A DNA stretch of 64,000 bases from QANA01 sp963665505 (GTDB lineage: Bacteria; Bacillota; Clostridia; Christensenellales; Christensenellaceae): assembly GCA_963665505.1 (NCBI GenBank), contig OY762275.1:1488001-1552000 (forward strand), given 5' to 3'. Positions 1 to 10,170 of the stretch are shown in pieces (within the stretch, counting starts at the first letter, position 1; every line of letters starts with the position of its first letter). Below the pieces are notes generated by a model. The model saw nothing but the letters and a program-made list of their open reading frames with translations, was not told where the DNA came from and made no database searches. The position numbers were made by a program, and so were the translations under genes.

Positions 1-544
1 GCAGAAGGGCGATGACCGGGTTTACTGATCCGACTAATATAACGGCCGTTATCAGACTCGCCAGTGCGGTGATCAAATCAATCGTATTCCATACTACATT
101 TATGATCGAATACGTGTTATTTTTCACCATTTGATAACTATCGTAGAAACTCGGGGAATCAAACATTTCCATGTCCGCAGTGAAAGCGATTTTCATCAGC
201 ATTTGTTCGATATGCCGCTGCATGCTTTCGTTATGGATGCTCATCGTATACTCAGTTATTTTGTTTAGCGTAATTTTGAGGATCGTAAACAAAAGCGCAA
301 TCAGCAATATATGCAGTATCGCCTGTTTAGGCTCTGCCAAATCGGGATCGGATACTATATTGATCGCTTCACTTACCAAAAACGTCAGAACAAAAGAGAT
401 GCCATAATTCAGTAATCTGGCCAATATCCTTACAATGCTGTAGAACTTTGATACATGAAATGAAAATTCCATACCATATTTCAGAGTCCGCACAACATCT
501 TTTATACTGTTGCATACAAAGGCAAATCTTTTTTTCATATTCAT
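1..544 (-). CDS. ABC exporter, N-terminal membrane domain (partial)
   Basis: The reading frame starts at 544 (ATG AAT ATG, with GAAGGAAG upstream) and runs off the left edge, so only about 181 residues are visible. A short basic N-terminus is followed by hydrophobic segments (around residues 35-55, 70-90 and 155-181) and a cytoplasmic-loop-like stretch, as in the transmembrane half of fused exporter-type ABC transporters. No C39 peptidase domain precedes the membrane part, so it is not a leader-cleaving exporter of that class. The ATPase half would lie outside the window. It is the last visible gene of the peptide-maturation operon, so export of the product is the natural inference. Confidence 0.65.
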   Translation of the reverse strand, partial: MNMKKRFAFVCNSIKDVVRTLKYGMEFSFHVSKFYSIVRILARLLNYGISFVLTFLVSEAINIVSDPDLAEPKQAILHILLIALLFTILKITLNKITEYTMSIHNESMQRHIEQMLMKIAFTADMEMFDSPSFYDSYQMVKNNTYSIINVVWNTIDLITALASLITAVILVGSVNPVIALL

Positions 545-568
545 ATCAAACACTTCCTTCAAAAGTAA

Positions 569-598
569 TTGAAAAAATACCCTGTTTTCGTGTATACT
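569..598 (+). promoter_or_regulatory. Possible sigma-A promoter for a small plus-strand RNA
   Basis: TTGAAA at 569-574 and TATACT at 593-598 are separated by 18 bp. The pair points to the right, into the two-hairpin element at 605-690, and against the surrounding minus-strand genes. It is a match by eye only. The second copy of the element has no comparably good promoter. Confidence 0.35.
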
Positions 599-604
599 AT
601 TGAT

Positions 605-690
605 TTGGATCATCCTAATGAACAAATAGGTTCTTGGGATGGCTTTGGGACGGCAGGCACCGGTTAAACGGTGTCTGCTTTTTTTGCTTT
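605..690 (+). ncRNA. Two-hairpin structured element, copy A
   Basis: The first hairpin pairs CATCCTAATGAAC with GTTCTTGGGATG. The second pairs GCAGGCACCG with CGGTGTCTGC around a GTTAAA loop and is followed by seven T, so on the plus strand it reads as a rho-independent terminator. A diverged copy with the same layout lies at 12580-12656, and the second stem differs there by compensatory changes. It sits between the last permease paralog and the ABC exporter. It could be a short plus-strand RNA, a terminator or, on the minus strand, a leader of the exporter gene; the T-tract favours the plus strand. Confidence 0.4.
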
Positions 691-692
691 GC

Positions 693-2981
693 TTACCATG
701 CCTCGAACTCTTCCGGTGTGATCCCCATTTTCACCAAAAATAGAGCATAATCTAAATATTGAGGTTTTTTGTAATACGCCTTAAGACCACCTTTATAGGT
801 ATCATAGATTTCAACCAGTTTTTCCGTTAACATTTCTTCCCCGCCCACCAGTTCTTCTACATGGAAAAGTGCTGCTGCGTAGATATCTTTTTTTTCTTGG
901 GTTTGATAGAGCGAGTATATTTCGAGCGCATCCTCAAGCGGTAAAATAGAAGTATACTGTTTATTACACCAATAAAATTCATTTTGCTGGAATCTTGCGG
1001 TTTTATACCAGGGCTCTACCAGCGCTTCCTGGACATATGCTTCACCATATACGTCTTTCATGTACAAATAGGTACTATAATTGGTAAAAGCATCTGACAA
1101 ATTAAAATCTATATATGCTCCATAACCCATGGAACTCCACCACTGTTTTGCAATCACTTCCACCAGGCTTTGTAGGCCGGCACTGCGCGATGCGTCCGGA
1201 GAATCCTGTTTGGCCTGATACAAACTGCTTACCAGTGCCGATTCAGGGATGCCGCAAAAATTGTATATCTGCCAGCTACTGGAAGAATCCCTTTCAATTT
1301 CGGCAATGATCAATGGTTCATCGCCAAACTCCAGTGGCCCATACAGATCTGTAAAATACGCGACCGTATCCTCTATGATCTCCATCGCATCGATCTCTTG
1401 CATGATCCCCGCTTTGTTTTTGAAATAATAAAATTCTACCTCCAAATCCCCTACCTTCGTTGTATCCCCACAGTAATCTCCTGCGAATATGTAATAATAG
1501 AGCAGGAATTCCCTGCGATCTTGTATGAATGTATACGTACGGTATCCCTCGGCGACAGGTGTCACTTCTTCCGCTTCGATTCCAGATATGATAAACGTCA
1601 GATCCTCTGACAAGCTGAGCGTATAATTCCGTACATCGGATCCACTTGTCATCAATTCCGGACACTCATCTGATAATTCTACATATTGCTCCGTAATAGA
1701 ATAAATTATTTCCGTAGTATCTGTAGAGCCTTTAGGGAATCCTGCAAAAAACACCTCCAGCGTCACATCGTCCAACCCTGCCGGTAATGTAAAATGATAA
1801 TAATACCAATCAACAAAATTGAAATCTCCCACGGAAAAATCCAGCGGCTGCCCATTGCAAAGGATTTCCGTAGGTTCTATGCCACGTATGAGCTCGATCG
1901 TCAATTCCTGTTCTTTCAAATCTTTTGAACGATTGTCAAGAAGAAAGGTGGTTTTCCCACGCAAACGATCCCTCTCGATAACTATCTCCGTGTCCATTTC
2001 CAGCCACTTGACGTAAATATTAAATTGTTCTTCGTGATCATGCATCCTTTGCCTATATTCTGTATCTGCCGAATCATCTACTTCGATAGTCTGTGTTTCT
2101 TCGTCAACATAATATTCCATGAGCGATGTTACATCATTTTTATCTTGCCAATATAACGGATCGTTGTTTGTATAAAATCCACAGGCAACAAGAGAAAATA
2201 CCAACAGAAAAGGGATCACTGCGTGACATATGTTCTTTATGACGGAGCCTGGAATCCCCCTCGAATACCTACGTATACAAAGTAGGCCCACTGTATAAAT
2301 CCCTATACTGATTAACACTCCTACAAGGCGTGTGGAAAGCATGACCTTAAACCGCAACGTGCTTTCCGTCCCATCCGCTATGGATGTGACGGAAGTCTGC
2401 AGCCAATGCACTAAGTAGTAGGACTCTTCCGACTGCCCGACGCTGAACAGCATGAGCGCACTCATGAAGATTAAACTAACCTCAAAGTTCCGGAAAATCA
2501 GGAAGATGCCGGAGGATATAAGCAATGTGATCAGCATCCCTATCAAATAGACATAGACCCACGTCCGGATAAATTTCAAAAAGCTGAACAGTGTGCCCAT
2601 TGTGAGCGCGGTATAGGGATACAACACCAAAATGGATACGCATACGGAGGCAATTGTAATAATCCCTATTGCCACCGTCTGCAGTACGATCTGCGTGAGC
2701 GGGTCCACCGTCGCCTCAAGGATCGTATACATACTGCTGTTATACAGTTTCTGCAGTTGTAGCAGCGTAAATGCCATAAGACTGAAAGCGCTGATATACA
2801 AGGACAATCTGGCCGGATGCAGTATCAGCACGTTGGAGATCGTCGTATCATACACCCGCGTCCCAATCCCGAAGAAATCTGTCACAATCAAAACGGGACC
2901 AAGAACTATGACTGCAACCAGCAGCCAGGTCTGCTTTGTGTAAAATAGCCTCTTTAATTCTTGCTTTAAACGACGCAACAT
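693..2981 (-). CDS. ABC-2-like permease with degenerate M1-peptidase-like domain, paralog 1
   Basis: This is a 762-residue protein. After a basic N-terminus, about seven hydrophobic segments occupy residues 18-272 in an ABC-2-permease-like arrangement. The last segment ends in LVACGFYTNNDP and is followed by a soluble, probably extracytoplasmic region of about 490 residues. Near residues 606-613 the sequence EVIAKQWW aligns with the HELAHQWW zinc motif of M1 aminopeptidases, and a downstream SDAFTNYSTYLY aligns with NEGFATYLEYLY. Both histidines, the catalytic Glu and the distal Glu ligand are replaced, so peptidase activity is not expected. The RBS is AGGGGG. It is the most operon-distal of five tandem paralogs and may handle, sense or give immunity to the peptide; that role is inferred. 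Confidence 0.75.
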   Translation of the reverse strand: MLRRLKQELKRLFYTKQTWLLVAVIVLGPVLIVTDFFGIGTRVYDTTISNVLILHPARLSLYISAFSLMAFTLLQLQKLYNSSMYTILEATVDPLTQIVLQTVAIGIITIASVCVSILVLYPYTALTMGTLFSFLKFIRTWVYVYLIGMLITLLISSGIFLIFRNFEVSLIFMSALMLFSVGQSEESYYLVHWLQTSVTSIADGTESTLRFKVMLSTRLVGVLISIGIYTVGLLCIRRYSRGIPGSVIKNICHAVIPFLLVFSLVACGFYTNNDPLYWQDKNDVTSLMEYYVDEETQTIEVDDSADTEYRQRMHDHEEQFNIYVKWLEMDTEIVIERDRLRGKTTFLLDNRSKDLKEQELTIELIRGIEPTEILCNGQPLDFSVGDFNFVDWYYYHFTLPAGLDDVTLEVFFAGFPKGSTDTTEIIYSITEQYVELSDECPELMTSGSDVRNYTLSLSEDLTFIISGIEAEEVTPVAEGYRTYTFIQDRREFLLYYYIFAGDYCGDTTKVGDLEVEFYYFKNKAGIMQEIDAMEIIEDTVAYFTDLYGPLEFGDEPLIIAEIERDSSSSWQIYNFCGIPESALVSSLYQAKQDSPDASRSAGLQSLVEVIAKQWWSSMGYGAYIDFNLSDAFTNYSTYLYMKDVYGEAYVQEALVEPWYKTARFQQNEFYWCNKQYTSILPLEDALEIYSLYQTQEKKDIYAAALFHVEELVGGEEMLTEKLVEIYDTYKGGLKAYYKKPQYLDYALFLVKMGITPEEFEAW

Positions 2982-3055
2982 CGTGCTTGTCCCCCTTTCC
3001 TCTCACCGCATCACCATGGCCACAAAAACAATACTGGCTGAACGCTTCTCCTCTT

Positions 3056-5326
3056 TTACCACGCTTCGAATTCTTCCTGGGTGATCCCTAATTTCACTAA
3101 GAGTAATTCATAATCCAAATATGGATACGTCTGATACCCACTGAAATTTTCTTTGTTCCATTCATTATAGATTTTGACCAGAGTCTCAAGCAGTGCTTCT
3201 TCACCCCCTACCAATTCCTTCGCACGCAAAAGCGCAACGGTGTATATATATTTTCTTTCTTGCTCCTGATAAGGAAGATATACCTTTGCTGCATCTGCCG
3301 CCGGTAAAATAGAAGTATACTGCTTGTTACACCAATAAAACGCGTTCTGCTGGTATTTGGCGGTTTGGTACCAAGGCTCTACCAGTGCTTCCTCGGCATA
3401 GGCGTCTCCGTATAGATGCTTAATATATAAATAAAGATTGCACTTGGTAAAGGCGGCCTGGAGATTATATTCGATCAGTGCACCCCCTCCATAGCTCCAC
3501 CACTGTCTTGCGATCACTTCCACAAGGCTTTGCAGCCCAATACTGCGTGCGGCATCCGGTGTATCTTCCGTCTGATACAAACTACTCACCAAGGCCGATT
3601 CATTAATGCCGCAGAAGTTAACTATTTGCCAAACATCAAACCCGTTTCTTTCGGTTTCGGCTACGATCAGCGGTTTCCCGTCAAAATTCAATGGACCGTA
3701 TAGATCGGTAAAATAGGTTACTATATCCTTAATTACCCTTATCGTATCGATTTCTTTGTATATCTCCGCTTTGTTTCTGAAGTAAAGGAACTCTATTTCC
3801 AGATCGCCCACCGACGTAGTCTCCATAAGATAATCACCGGCCAATATATAATAGAAAACGGATGTTTCGCCAAATATGTCGGTAAAAATATAGGTACGGT
3901 AACCCTCCCGGGCAGACTCGATCTCTTTTGTTTCAGTTTCCGTTATGACGAGCGTCATCTCTTCGGGTAAATTGATTGTATTGTATGCACTTCCTCCTAT
4001 TGTCCCTATGATCATCAGATAAATATAGTCGTTTGATAATTCTACATACTGTGCCGAAATCATAGAAGAAAGCTCCGTGGAATTAACGGCTCCCTTGGGA
4101 TACCCTTCAAAAAGGATCTCCAAGGTCATATCCTCTAAACCTGCCGGCAGCGTGAAACTATAATAACAAAATTCAAGAAAATTAAGATCGACCATATAAA
4201 AATCTATTGGCTCTCCGTCGCAAAAAACCTGCGACGGTTTTATACCGCGACGCATTCTGATCGTAATCGTCTGCGCATCCTTTTCTTCGGATATATTATT
4301 GAGAAGATATGTGACCTTCCCATCTAAACGGTCACTTTCTATCGTTGTATCGACATTCATTTCTTTCCATCGAATTTCGTAGTTATATAAATCACTTTCG
4401 CTTTTTGCCTCACTATATAAGGTGGAAGTGTCGTATTCGACAGTTTGTGTGTCATCCTCTATGGCGTACTCTGTAAGAAGCGTCTCATCGTTCCCATAGA
4501 AAGGGTCGTTGTTTGTATAAAATCCACAGGTAGCGATAGAGACTACCAACAGCAAAGGAATCACCGCGTGGCGTACGTTCTGTATAACAGAACCAAAAAT
4601 TCTCTTCGAATACCTACGTACACATAAGAGACCCACCGCATGGATTGTTATACCGGCCAACATGCCTACAAGCCGCGTATACAACATAATTCTGAACCGC
4701 AATGTGCTCTCCGTCCCATCTGCTATGGAAGTGACCGCCGTCTGCAGCCAGTGTGTCAGATAATACGATTCCACCGGCCGGCTGATACTGAACAGCATCA
4801 GTGCGCTCATCAAAATCAGGCTGGCTTCAAAGTTCCGGAAAATCAGGAAGATGCCCGACGATATAAGCAGCGTGATCAGCATGCCCAACAAATAAATATA
4901 GACCCATGTACGGATGAACTTCAAAAAGCTGAACAGTGTGCCCATTGTGAGCGCGGTATACGGATACAACACTAACAGGGATACACATACGGATGTGATC
5001 ATAATGATCCCTATCGCTATCGTCTGCAGTACGATCTGTGTGAGTGGATCGACCGTCGCTTCGAGGATCGTATACGTGCTGCTGTCATACAGCTGCCGCA
5101 ACTGTAATAGTGTAAATACCATGATACTGAACGCACTGATATATAAGGACAATCTGGCCGGGTTCAGCATCAGCACATTGGAGATCGTCGTGTCATAGGC
5201 CCGTGTCCCCCACCCAAAAAAGTCTGTCGTAATCAAAATGGGACCAAAAACCATGACCGCAACCAGCAGCCAAGTCTGTTTTGTGCAACATAGCCTCTTT
5301 AATTCCTGCTTTAAACGTTGCAACAT
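3056..5326 (-). CDS. ABC-2-like permease with degenerate M1-peptidase-like domain, paralog 2
   Basis: This is a 756-residue protein with the same layout as its neighbours: membrane part to about residue 270, then a large soluble part. The M1-like zinc motif reads EVIARQWW and the second motif reads QAAFTKCNLYLY, so all metal ligands are lost. The N-terminal ~80 residues (GWGTRAYDTT, LNPARLSLYISAFSIMVFTL) match paralog 5 almost exactly and differ from paralogs 1, 3 and 4, which suggests gene conversion. The extracytoplasmic domain is the most divergent of the five. About 75 bp separate it from each neighbour, with similar intergenic sequence and the same RBS context. Confidence 0.75.
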   Translation of the reverse strand: MLQRLKQELKRLCCTKQTWLLVAVMVFGPILITTDFFGWGTRAYDTTISNVLMLNPARLSLYISAFSIMVFTLLQLRQLYDSSTYTILEATVDPLTQIVLQTIAIGIIMITSVCVSLLVLYPYTALTMGTLFSFLKFIRTWVYIYLLGMLITLLISSGIFLIFRNFEASLILMSALMLFSISRPVESYYLTHWLQTAVTSIADGTESTLRFRIMLYTRLVGMLAGITIHAVGLLCVRRYSKRIFGSVIQNVRHAVIPLLLVVSIATCGFYTNNDPFYGNDETLLTEYAIEDDTQTVEYDTSTLYSEAKSESDLYNYEIRWKEMNVDTTIESDRLDGKVTYLLNNISEEKDAQTITIRMRRGIKPSQVFCDGEPIDFYMVDLNFLEFCYYSFTLPAGLEDMTLEILFEGYPKGAVNSTELSSMISAQYVELSNDYIYLMIIGTIGGSAYNTINLPEEMTLVITETETKEIESAREGYRTYIFTDIFGETSVFYYILAGDYLMETTSVGDLEIEFLYFRNKAEIYKEIDTIRVIKDIVTYFTDLYGPLNFDGKPLIVAETERNGFDVWQIVNFCGINESALVSSLYQTEDTPDAARSIGLQSLVEVIARQWWSYGGGALIEYNLQAAFTKCNLYLYIKHLYGDAYAEEALVEPWYQTAKYQQNAFYWCNKQYTSILPAADAAKVYLPYQEQERKYIYTVALLRAKELVGGEEALLETLVKIYNEWNKENFSGYQTYPYLDYELLLVKLGITQEEFEAW

Positions 5327-5400
5327 CGTGCTTGTCCCCCTTTCCTCTCACCGTATCATCATGGCTCCCAAAACGATATTAATTTAATGCTTCCTCTCTT

Positions 5401-7723
5401 TTACCATGCTTCGAATTCTTCCTCTGTGATCCCCAGTTTCTCAAAAAATAAGTCATTTGTTAATAGCTTAAAACCCTCACTAAAATAGGCATCATAACCC
5501 CCTTTAAATTCTTCATAGATTTCGGCCAATTTTTCTGTTAACACTTGTTCTCCGCCCACCAGCTCTTCCGCATGGAAAAGCGCCGCGGTAACAATATATT
5601 CTTTTTCCTGTTCCTGTACCTGATATGGAAGGTATATTTCAATGGCATCCTCCAGCGACAAAATGGAAATATACTGTTTGTTACACCTATAAAACTCATT
5701 TTGCTGGAATTTCGCAGCTTGATACCATGTTTCTTTCAATGTTTGATCCGCATACGCTTCTCCATATAAATGCTTAAAATATAGATACGTACTATAATTG
5801 ATAAAAGCATCCTCCAGATTATAATCCCAATCGATTTGAATAAATGCTCCATAGCCGGAATAATTCCACCACTGTTTTGCAATTGTTTTTATAAGATTTT
5901 GCAAACCGGCACTGCGTGCGGTATCCGGAAAATCTTGCTCTGCCTGGTACAAACTACTTACGATCGCCAATTCCTTGATAAGGCATAAATTTTTTACCTG
6001 CGCACTGGTAGATGTGAGAACATCGTTCCCATTCTCCGCTACGATCAACGGCCTTCCATCAAGGTCCAATGGGCCATATAGATCGGTAAAATAAGCGACT
6101 GTATCCTCGATGATTTCCATCGCTCCAATCTCTTCGATGATTGCTGCCTTTTTTCTAAAGTAGGCAAATTGAATTTCTAAGTCGCCAACATACGCTGTCT
6201 CCACAACATAATCTCCTGCAAATATGTAATGTTCGACATAAGTTGTCACTTCTGTTCCACGTAAGACCGTAAAAGTGTATGAACGGTACCCTTCCTGGGC
6301 AGATGCGATTTCTTTCACATCATGCCCTGGGATTATAAATGTCATTTTTTCCGGTACATTAATGGTATATTGCATGGGACATGTAAACGTCATCAAATGC
6401 GGATATTCATCCATCACCTGTACATATTGCTCCGTAATCGTATAAATAAACTCCGTATCATCCTGAGAGCCTTTGGGGGTTCCCTCAAATACAACCTCTA
6501 TCGTTGCGCTCTCCAACCCTGCCGGCAATGTAAAATGGTAATAATAATAGAAATCAAAATTGAAATCCATTACATAAAAATCTATTGGTTCCCCATTGCA
6601 AAAAAATTTGCACTAACTCTATGCCGCGCACGATCCGGATCGTCAATTCCTGCGCCTCTTTTTTTCCGGACAGATTATCGATCTGATAGATCGTTTCCCC
6701 ATGCAAATAGTCCTTCTCTATTGTCATATTCGTGTCCATGTCCGTCCAATTAACGTCATAGTTAAATTGCGCATCGTTGTCCTGTAATCTTTTATTGTAT
6801 TCAGAATCAGCCGATTCATCTATTACAATAGTTTGTGTTTCCTCATCAACAACGGATTCTTCGAGCAACGTGCCATCATTCTTATCTTTCCAAAACAACG
6901 GATCATTTTCTGTATAGAATCCACAGGCAATGATACAAAATACCAGCAGCAAAGGGATGACCGTATGGCGTATATTCTGTCTAGCAGAACCCAGCAACTT
7001 CTTTGTATACCTACGTACGCATAAAAGACCCGCCGCATAAACACCTATGCCGATTAACGCCCCCACAAGCCGTGTGAACAACATGATCTTGAACTGCAGC
7101 GTGCTTTTTGTCCCGTCCGCTATGGAAGTAACAGAAGTCTGCAGCCAGTGTGTCAGATAATACGACTCCTCCGATTGGCTGATACTGAACAGCATGAGCG
7201 CGCTTATCAAAATCAGGCTGGCTTCAAAGTTCCGGAAAATCAGGAAGATACCGGACGATATGAGAAGCGTGATCAGCATCCCAACCAAATAGACATAGAC
7301 CCATGTCCGGAGGAATTTCAAAAAGCTGAACAGCGTGCCCATTGTAAGTGCAGTATACGGATATATAACCAACAGGGATACGCATACGGAGAAAATCGTA
7401 ATTATCCCTATCGCTATCGTCTGCAGCTCGATCTGCGTGAGTGGGTCCACCGTCGCCTCAAGGATCGTATACGCGCTACTGTTATATAGCTTCTGCAGCT
7501 GCAGCAGCGTAAATGCCATAAGGCTGAATGCACTAATATATAGGGACAATCTGGCCGGATGCAGCATCAGCACATTGGAGATCGTCGTGTCATACACCCG
7601 TGTCCCCAACCCAAAAAAGTCTGTCGCGAGTAAAATAGGGTCAAGAACTATGACCGCAACCAGCAGCCAGGTCTGTTTTGTGCAACATAGCCTCTTTAAT
7701 TCCTGCTTTAAACGTTGGAACAT
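5401..7723 (-). pseudogene. Permease/M1-like paralog 3, split by a frameshift in an A7 run
   Basis: Two 389-codon reading frames (6554-7723 and 5401-6570) together make one full-length paralog. The break is in a run of seven A at 6600-6606, read as seven T on the coding strand. With six T the frame would continue as QIFCNGEPIDF, matching the other paralogs. The N-terminal piece contains all membrane segments; the C-terminal piece has KTIAKQWW and LEDAFINYSTYLYF in place of the M1 zinc motifs. Both halves are otherwise well preserved, so the break is recent, a sequencing error, or a reversible slippage site. If real, the cell would make a membrane part with a truncated soluble domain. Confidence 0.75.
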
Positions 7724-7797
7724 CGTGCTTGTCCCCCTTTCCTCTCACCGTATCATCAGGGCCCCCAAAACGATATTAACTTAATCCTGCCTTTCTT

Positions 7798-10095
7798 TTA
7801 CCACGCCTCGAACTCTTCTTGTGTGAGCCCCAACATCTCAAAAAACAAATCATTATATAAAAATCGAAAGGTCTGCAAATAGGTTTCGTTGCCACCTTTA
7901 AATTCGTTATAAATTTCTGCCAGTTTTTCTACCAAAACATCTTCCCCACCAACCAATTCTTCCGCATGAAAAAGTGCCGCTGTAACAATATATTCTCTTT
8001 CTTGTTCTTCGATTTGATAAGGAAAATATATCTTTGCCGCGTCTTTTAGAGGTAGAATGGAAATATATTGTTTGTTGCACCTATAAAATTCGTTTTTTTG
8101 GTATTTTGCGATTTTATACCATGGCTCTTTCAATGTTTGATCTGCATACGAATCTCCATATAAATGCTTCAGATACAAATATGTGCTGTAATTGGTAAAA
8201 GCATCTGACAAATTGTAATCCCAATTGATTTCAATAACTGCACCATGTGCAAACGCATTCCACCATTGTTTCGCAATTGCCTCTATAAAACTTTGCAGAC
8301 CGGCACTGCGCGAGGTATCCGGAGAATCCTGCTCGGTTCGGTATAAACTACTTACCAATGCTGATTCACCGATGATACATAGATTATTATCTGATTGCCA
8401 GCTATAAGAAGTATCGTTCCTTTCACTTTCGGCTATGATCAGCGGATCTTCACCAAATTCCAGAGGTCCGTATAAATCGGTAAAATAGATAACTGCATCT
8501 TCAATTATTTGCATCACGCCAATTTCTTGCATGATTCCTGCTTTTTTCTTAAAATAAGCAAACTGAATTTTCAAGTCACCCACCTGTGTTGTCTCTACAA
8601 GATAATCTCCTGCATATATGGTGTAATAAAGCAACCCTTCCGTACGGTCTTGTATGAATGTATACGTACGGTATCCCTCGGCAACAGGTGTAACTTCTTC
8701 TACTTCGGCTCCGGGTACTATGAGGGTTAGATTTTCAGACAAACTAATCGTATGCGTTCTTATATCGGACGCTCCTGTCATCAGATACGGATAATCATCT
8801 GCCAATTCCACATATTGCGCTGTAATAGCATAACTTAATTCCGTATAATTTGTGGCACCTTTGGGGTAACCTTCAAACAGGATTTCTAAAGTAGCCGTCT
8901 CCAAGCCTGCCGGCAATGTAAAATAATAGTAATAATAATATACAAAGCTGAACTTTTCCCGATAAAAATCTAATGGTTCACCATTACAAAGGATCTGCGT
9001 TGGTTCTATGCCACGCATAATCCGAATCGCAATCTCCTGCTCCTCTAACTTTTCCGACAAATTCTCAAGATGATGGGTACACTTCCCATGTAAACAATCA
9101 CTCTCGATCATCGTTTCTATGTGCATTTCCGTCCATCTAACATTAAGATTTATATGATGGCTATCTTCTTTTTGTCCCGCATCAGCTTCAGTATCATCAT
9201 ATCCGATAGTTTGTGTCTCCGTATCGACAACATAATTTGCAAGCAATGTATTATTTCCTTCGTCATACAAGGGATCGTTGTTCGTATAAAACCCACAGGC
9301 AACGATAGAAAACACCAATAATAAAGGAACCGCTATATGACGTACATTCTGTATAATTGAGCCTGCTATCCGGTTCGAATATCGGCGCACGCATAAAAAA
9401 CCTGCTGCATAAACGCCTATACTTGCTAATATACCTACAAGCCGTGTATAGAACATAACTTTAAACCGCACTGTGCTTTCTGTACCATCTGCTATGGAAG
9501 TAACAGCCGTCTGCAGCCAATGCATCAAGTAATAGGACTCTTCCGACTGGCCGATGCTAAACAGCATTAGTACACTCATGAGGATCAGGCTGGCTTCGAA
9601 GTTCCGGAAGATCAGAAAAACCCCTGAGGATATTAACAGGGTGATCAGCATCCCCGCCAAACAGACATAGACCCATATCTGGATAAACTTCAAAAAGCTG
9701 AACAATGTGCCCATTGTGAGGGCAGTATATGGATATAAAACCAACAGTAATGCACATACGGATGTAATCGTAATGATCCCTATCGCTATCGTCTGCAGTA
9801 CGATCTGCGTGAGTGGGTCCACCGTCGCCTCAAGGATCGTATAGATCTCGCTGTTATACAGTTTCTGCAGCTGCAGCAGCGTAAATGCCATAAGGCTGAA
9901 TGCACTAATATATAGGGACAATCTGGCCGGATGCAGCATCAGCACATTGGAGATCGTCGTATCATACACCCGTGTTCCCAGCCCCAAGAAATCTGTCACG
10001 ATCAAAACGGGTCCAAAAATGATGACCGCAACCAATAACCAGGTCTGTTTTGTACAAAAGAGTCTCTTTAATTCCTGCTTTAAACGTTGCAACAT
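7798..10095 (-). CDS. ABC-2-like permease with degenerate M1-peptidase-like domain, paralog 4
   Basis: This is a 765-residue protein with the family layout: about seven membrane segments to around residue 272, then a large soluble C-terminal part. The M1-like motif reads EAIAKQWW, followed by SDAFTNYSTYLYLKHLYG. All zinc ligands and the catalytic Glu are missing. The region just after the last membrane segment (about residues 275-320, acidic, low similarity) is the most variable part of the family, suggesting diversified ligand contacts. The N-terminal half groups with paralogs 1 and 3. It has the conserved GGGGGACAAGCACG leader before ATG. Confidence 0.75.
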   Translation of the reverse strand: MLQRLKQELKRLFCTKQTWLLVAVIIFGPVLIVTDFLGLGTRVYDTTISNVLMLHPARLSLYISAFSLMAFTLLQLQKLYNSEIYTILEATVDPLTQIVLQTIAIGIITITSVCALLLVLYPYTALTMGTLFSFLKFIQIWVYVCLAGMLITLLISSGVFLIFRNFEASLILMSVLMLFSIGQSEESYYLMHWLQTAVTSIADGTESTVRFKVMFYTRLVGILASIGVYAAGFLCVRRYSNRIAGSIIQNVRHIAVPLLLVFSIVACGFYTNNDPLYDEGNNTLLANYVVDTETQTIGYDDTEADAGQKEDSHHINLNVRWTEMHIETMIESDCLHGKCTHHLENLSEKLEEQEIAIRIMRGIEPTQILCNGEPLDFYREKFSFVYYYYYYFTLPAGLETATLEILFEGYPKGATNYTELSYAITAQYVELADDYPYLMTGASDIRTHTISLSENLTLIVPGAEVEEVTPVAEGYRTYTFIQDRTEGLLYYTIYAGDYLVETTQVGDLKIQFAYFKKKAGIMQEIGVMQIIEDAVIYFTDLYGPLEFGEDPLIIAESERNDTSYSWQSDNNLCIIGESALVSSLYRTEQDSPDTSRSAGLQSFIEAIAKQWWNAFAHGAVIEINWDYNLSDAFTNYSTYLYLKHLYGDSYADQTLKEPWYKIAKYQKNEFYRCNKQYISILPLKDAAKIYFPYQIEEQEREYIVTAALFHAEELVGGEDVLVEKLAEIYNEFKGGNETYLQTFRFLYNDLFFEMLGLTQEEFEAW

Positions 10096-10170
10096 CGTGC
10101 TTGTCCCCCTTTTCCTCTCACCGTATCATCATGGTCCCCGAAACGATATTGGCTTAATACTTCTCTTTTT

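Noticed and set aside
171..407. 78-codon plus-strand frame near the left edge
   Set aside because: It is antisense to the ABC exporter membrane domain, and its hydrophobic content mirrors that gene.
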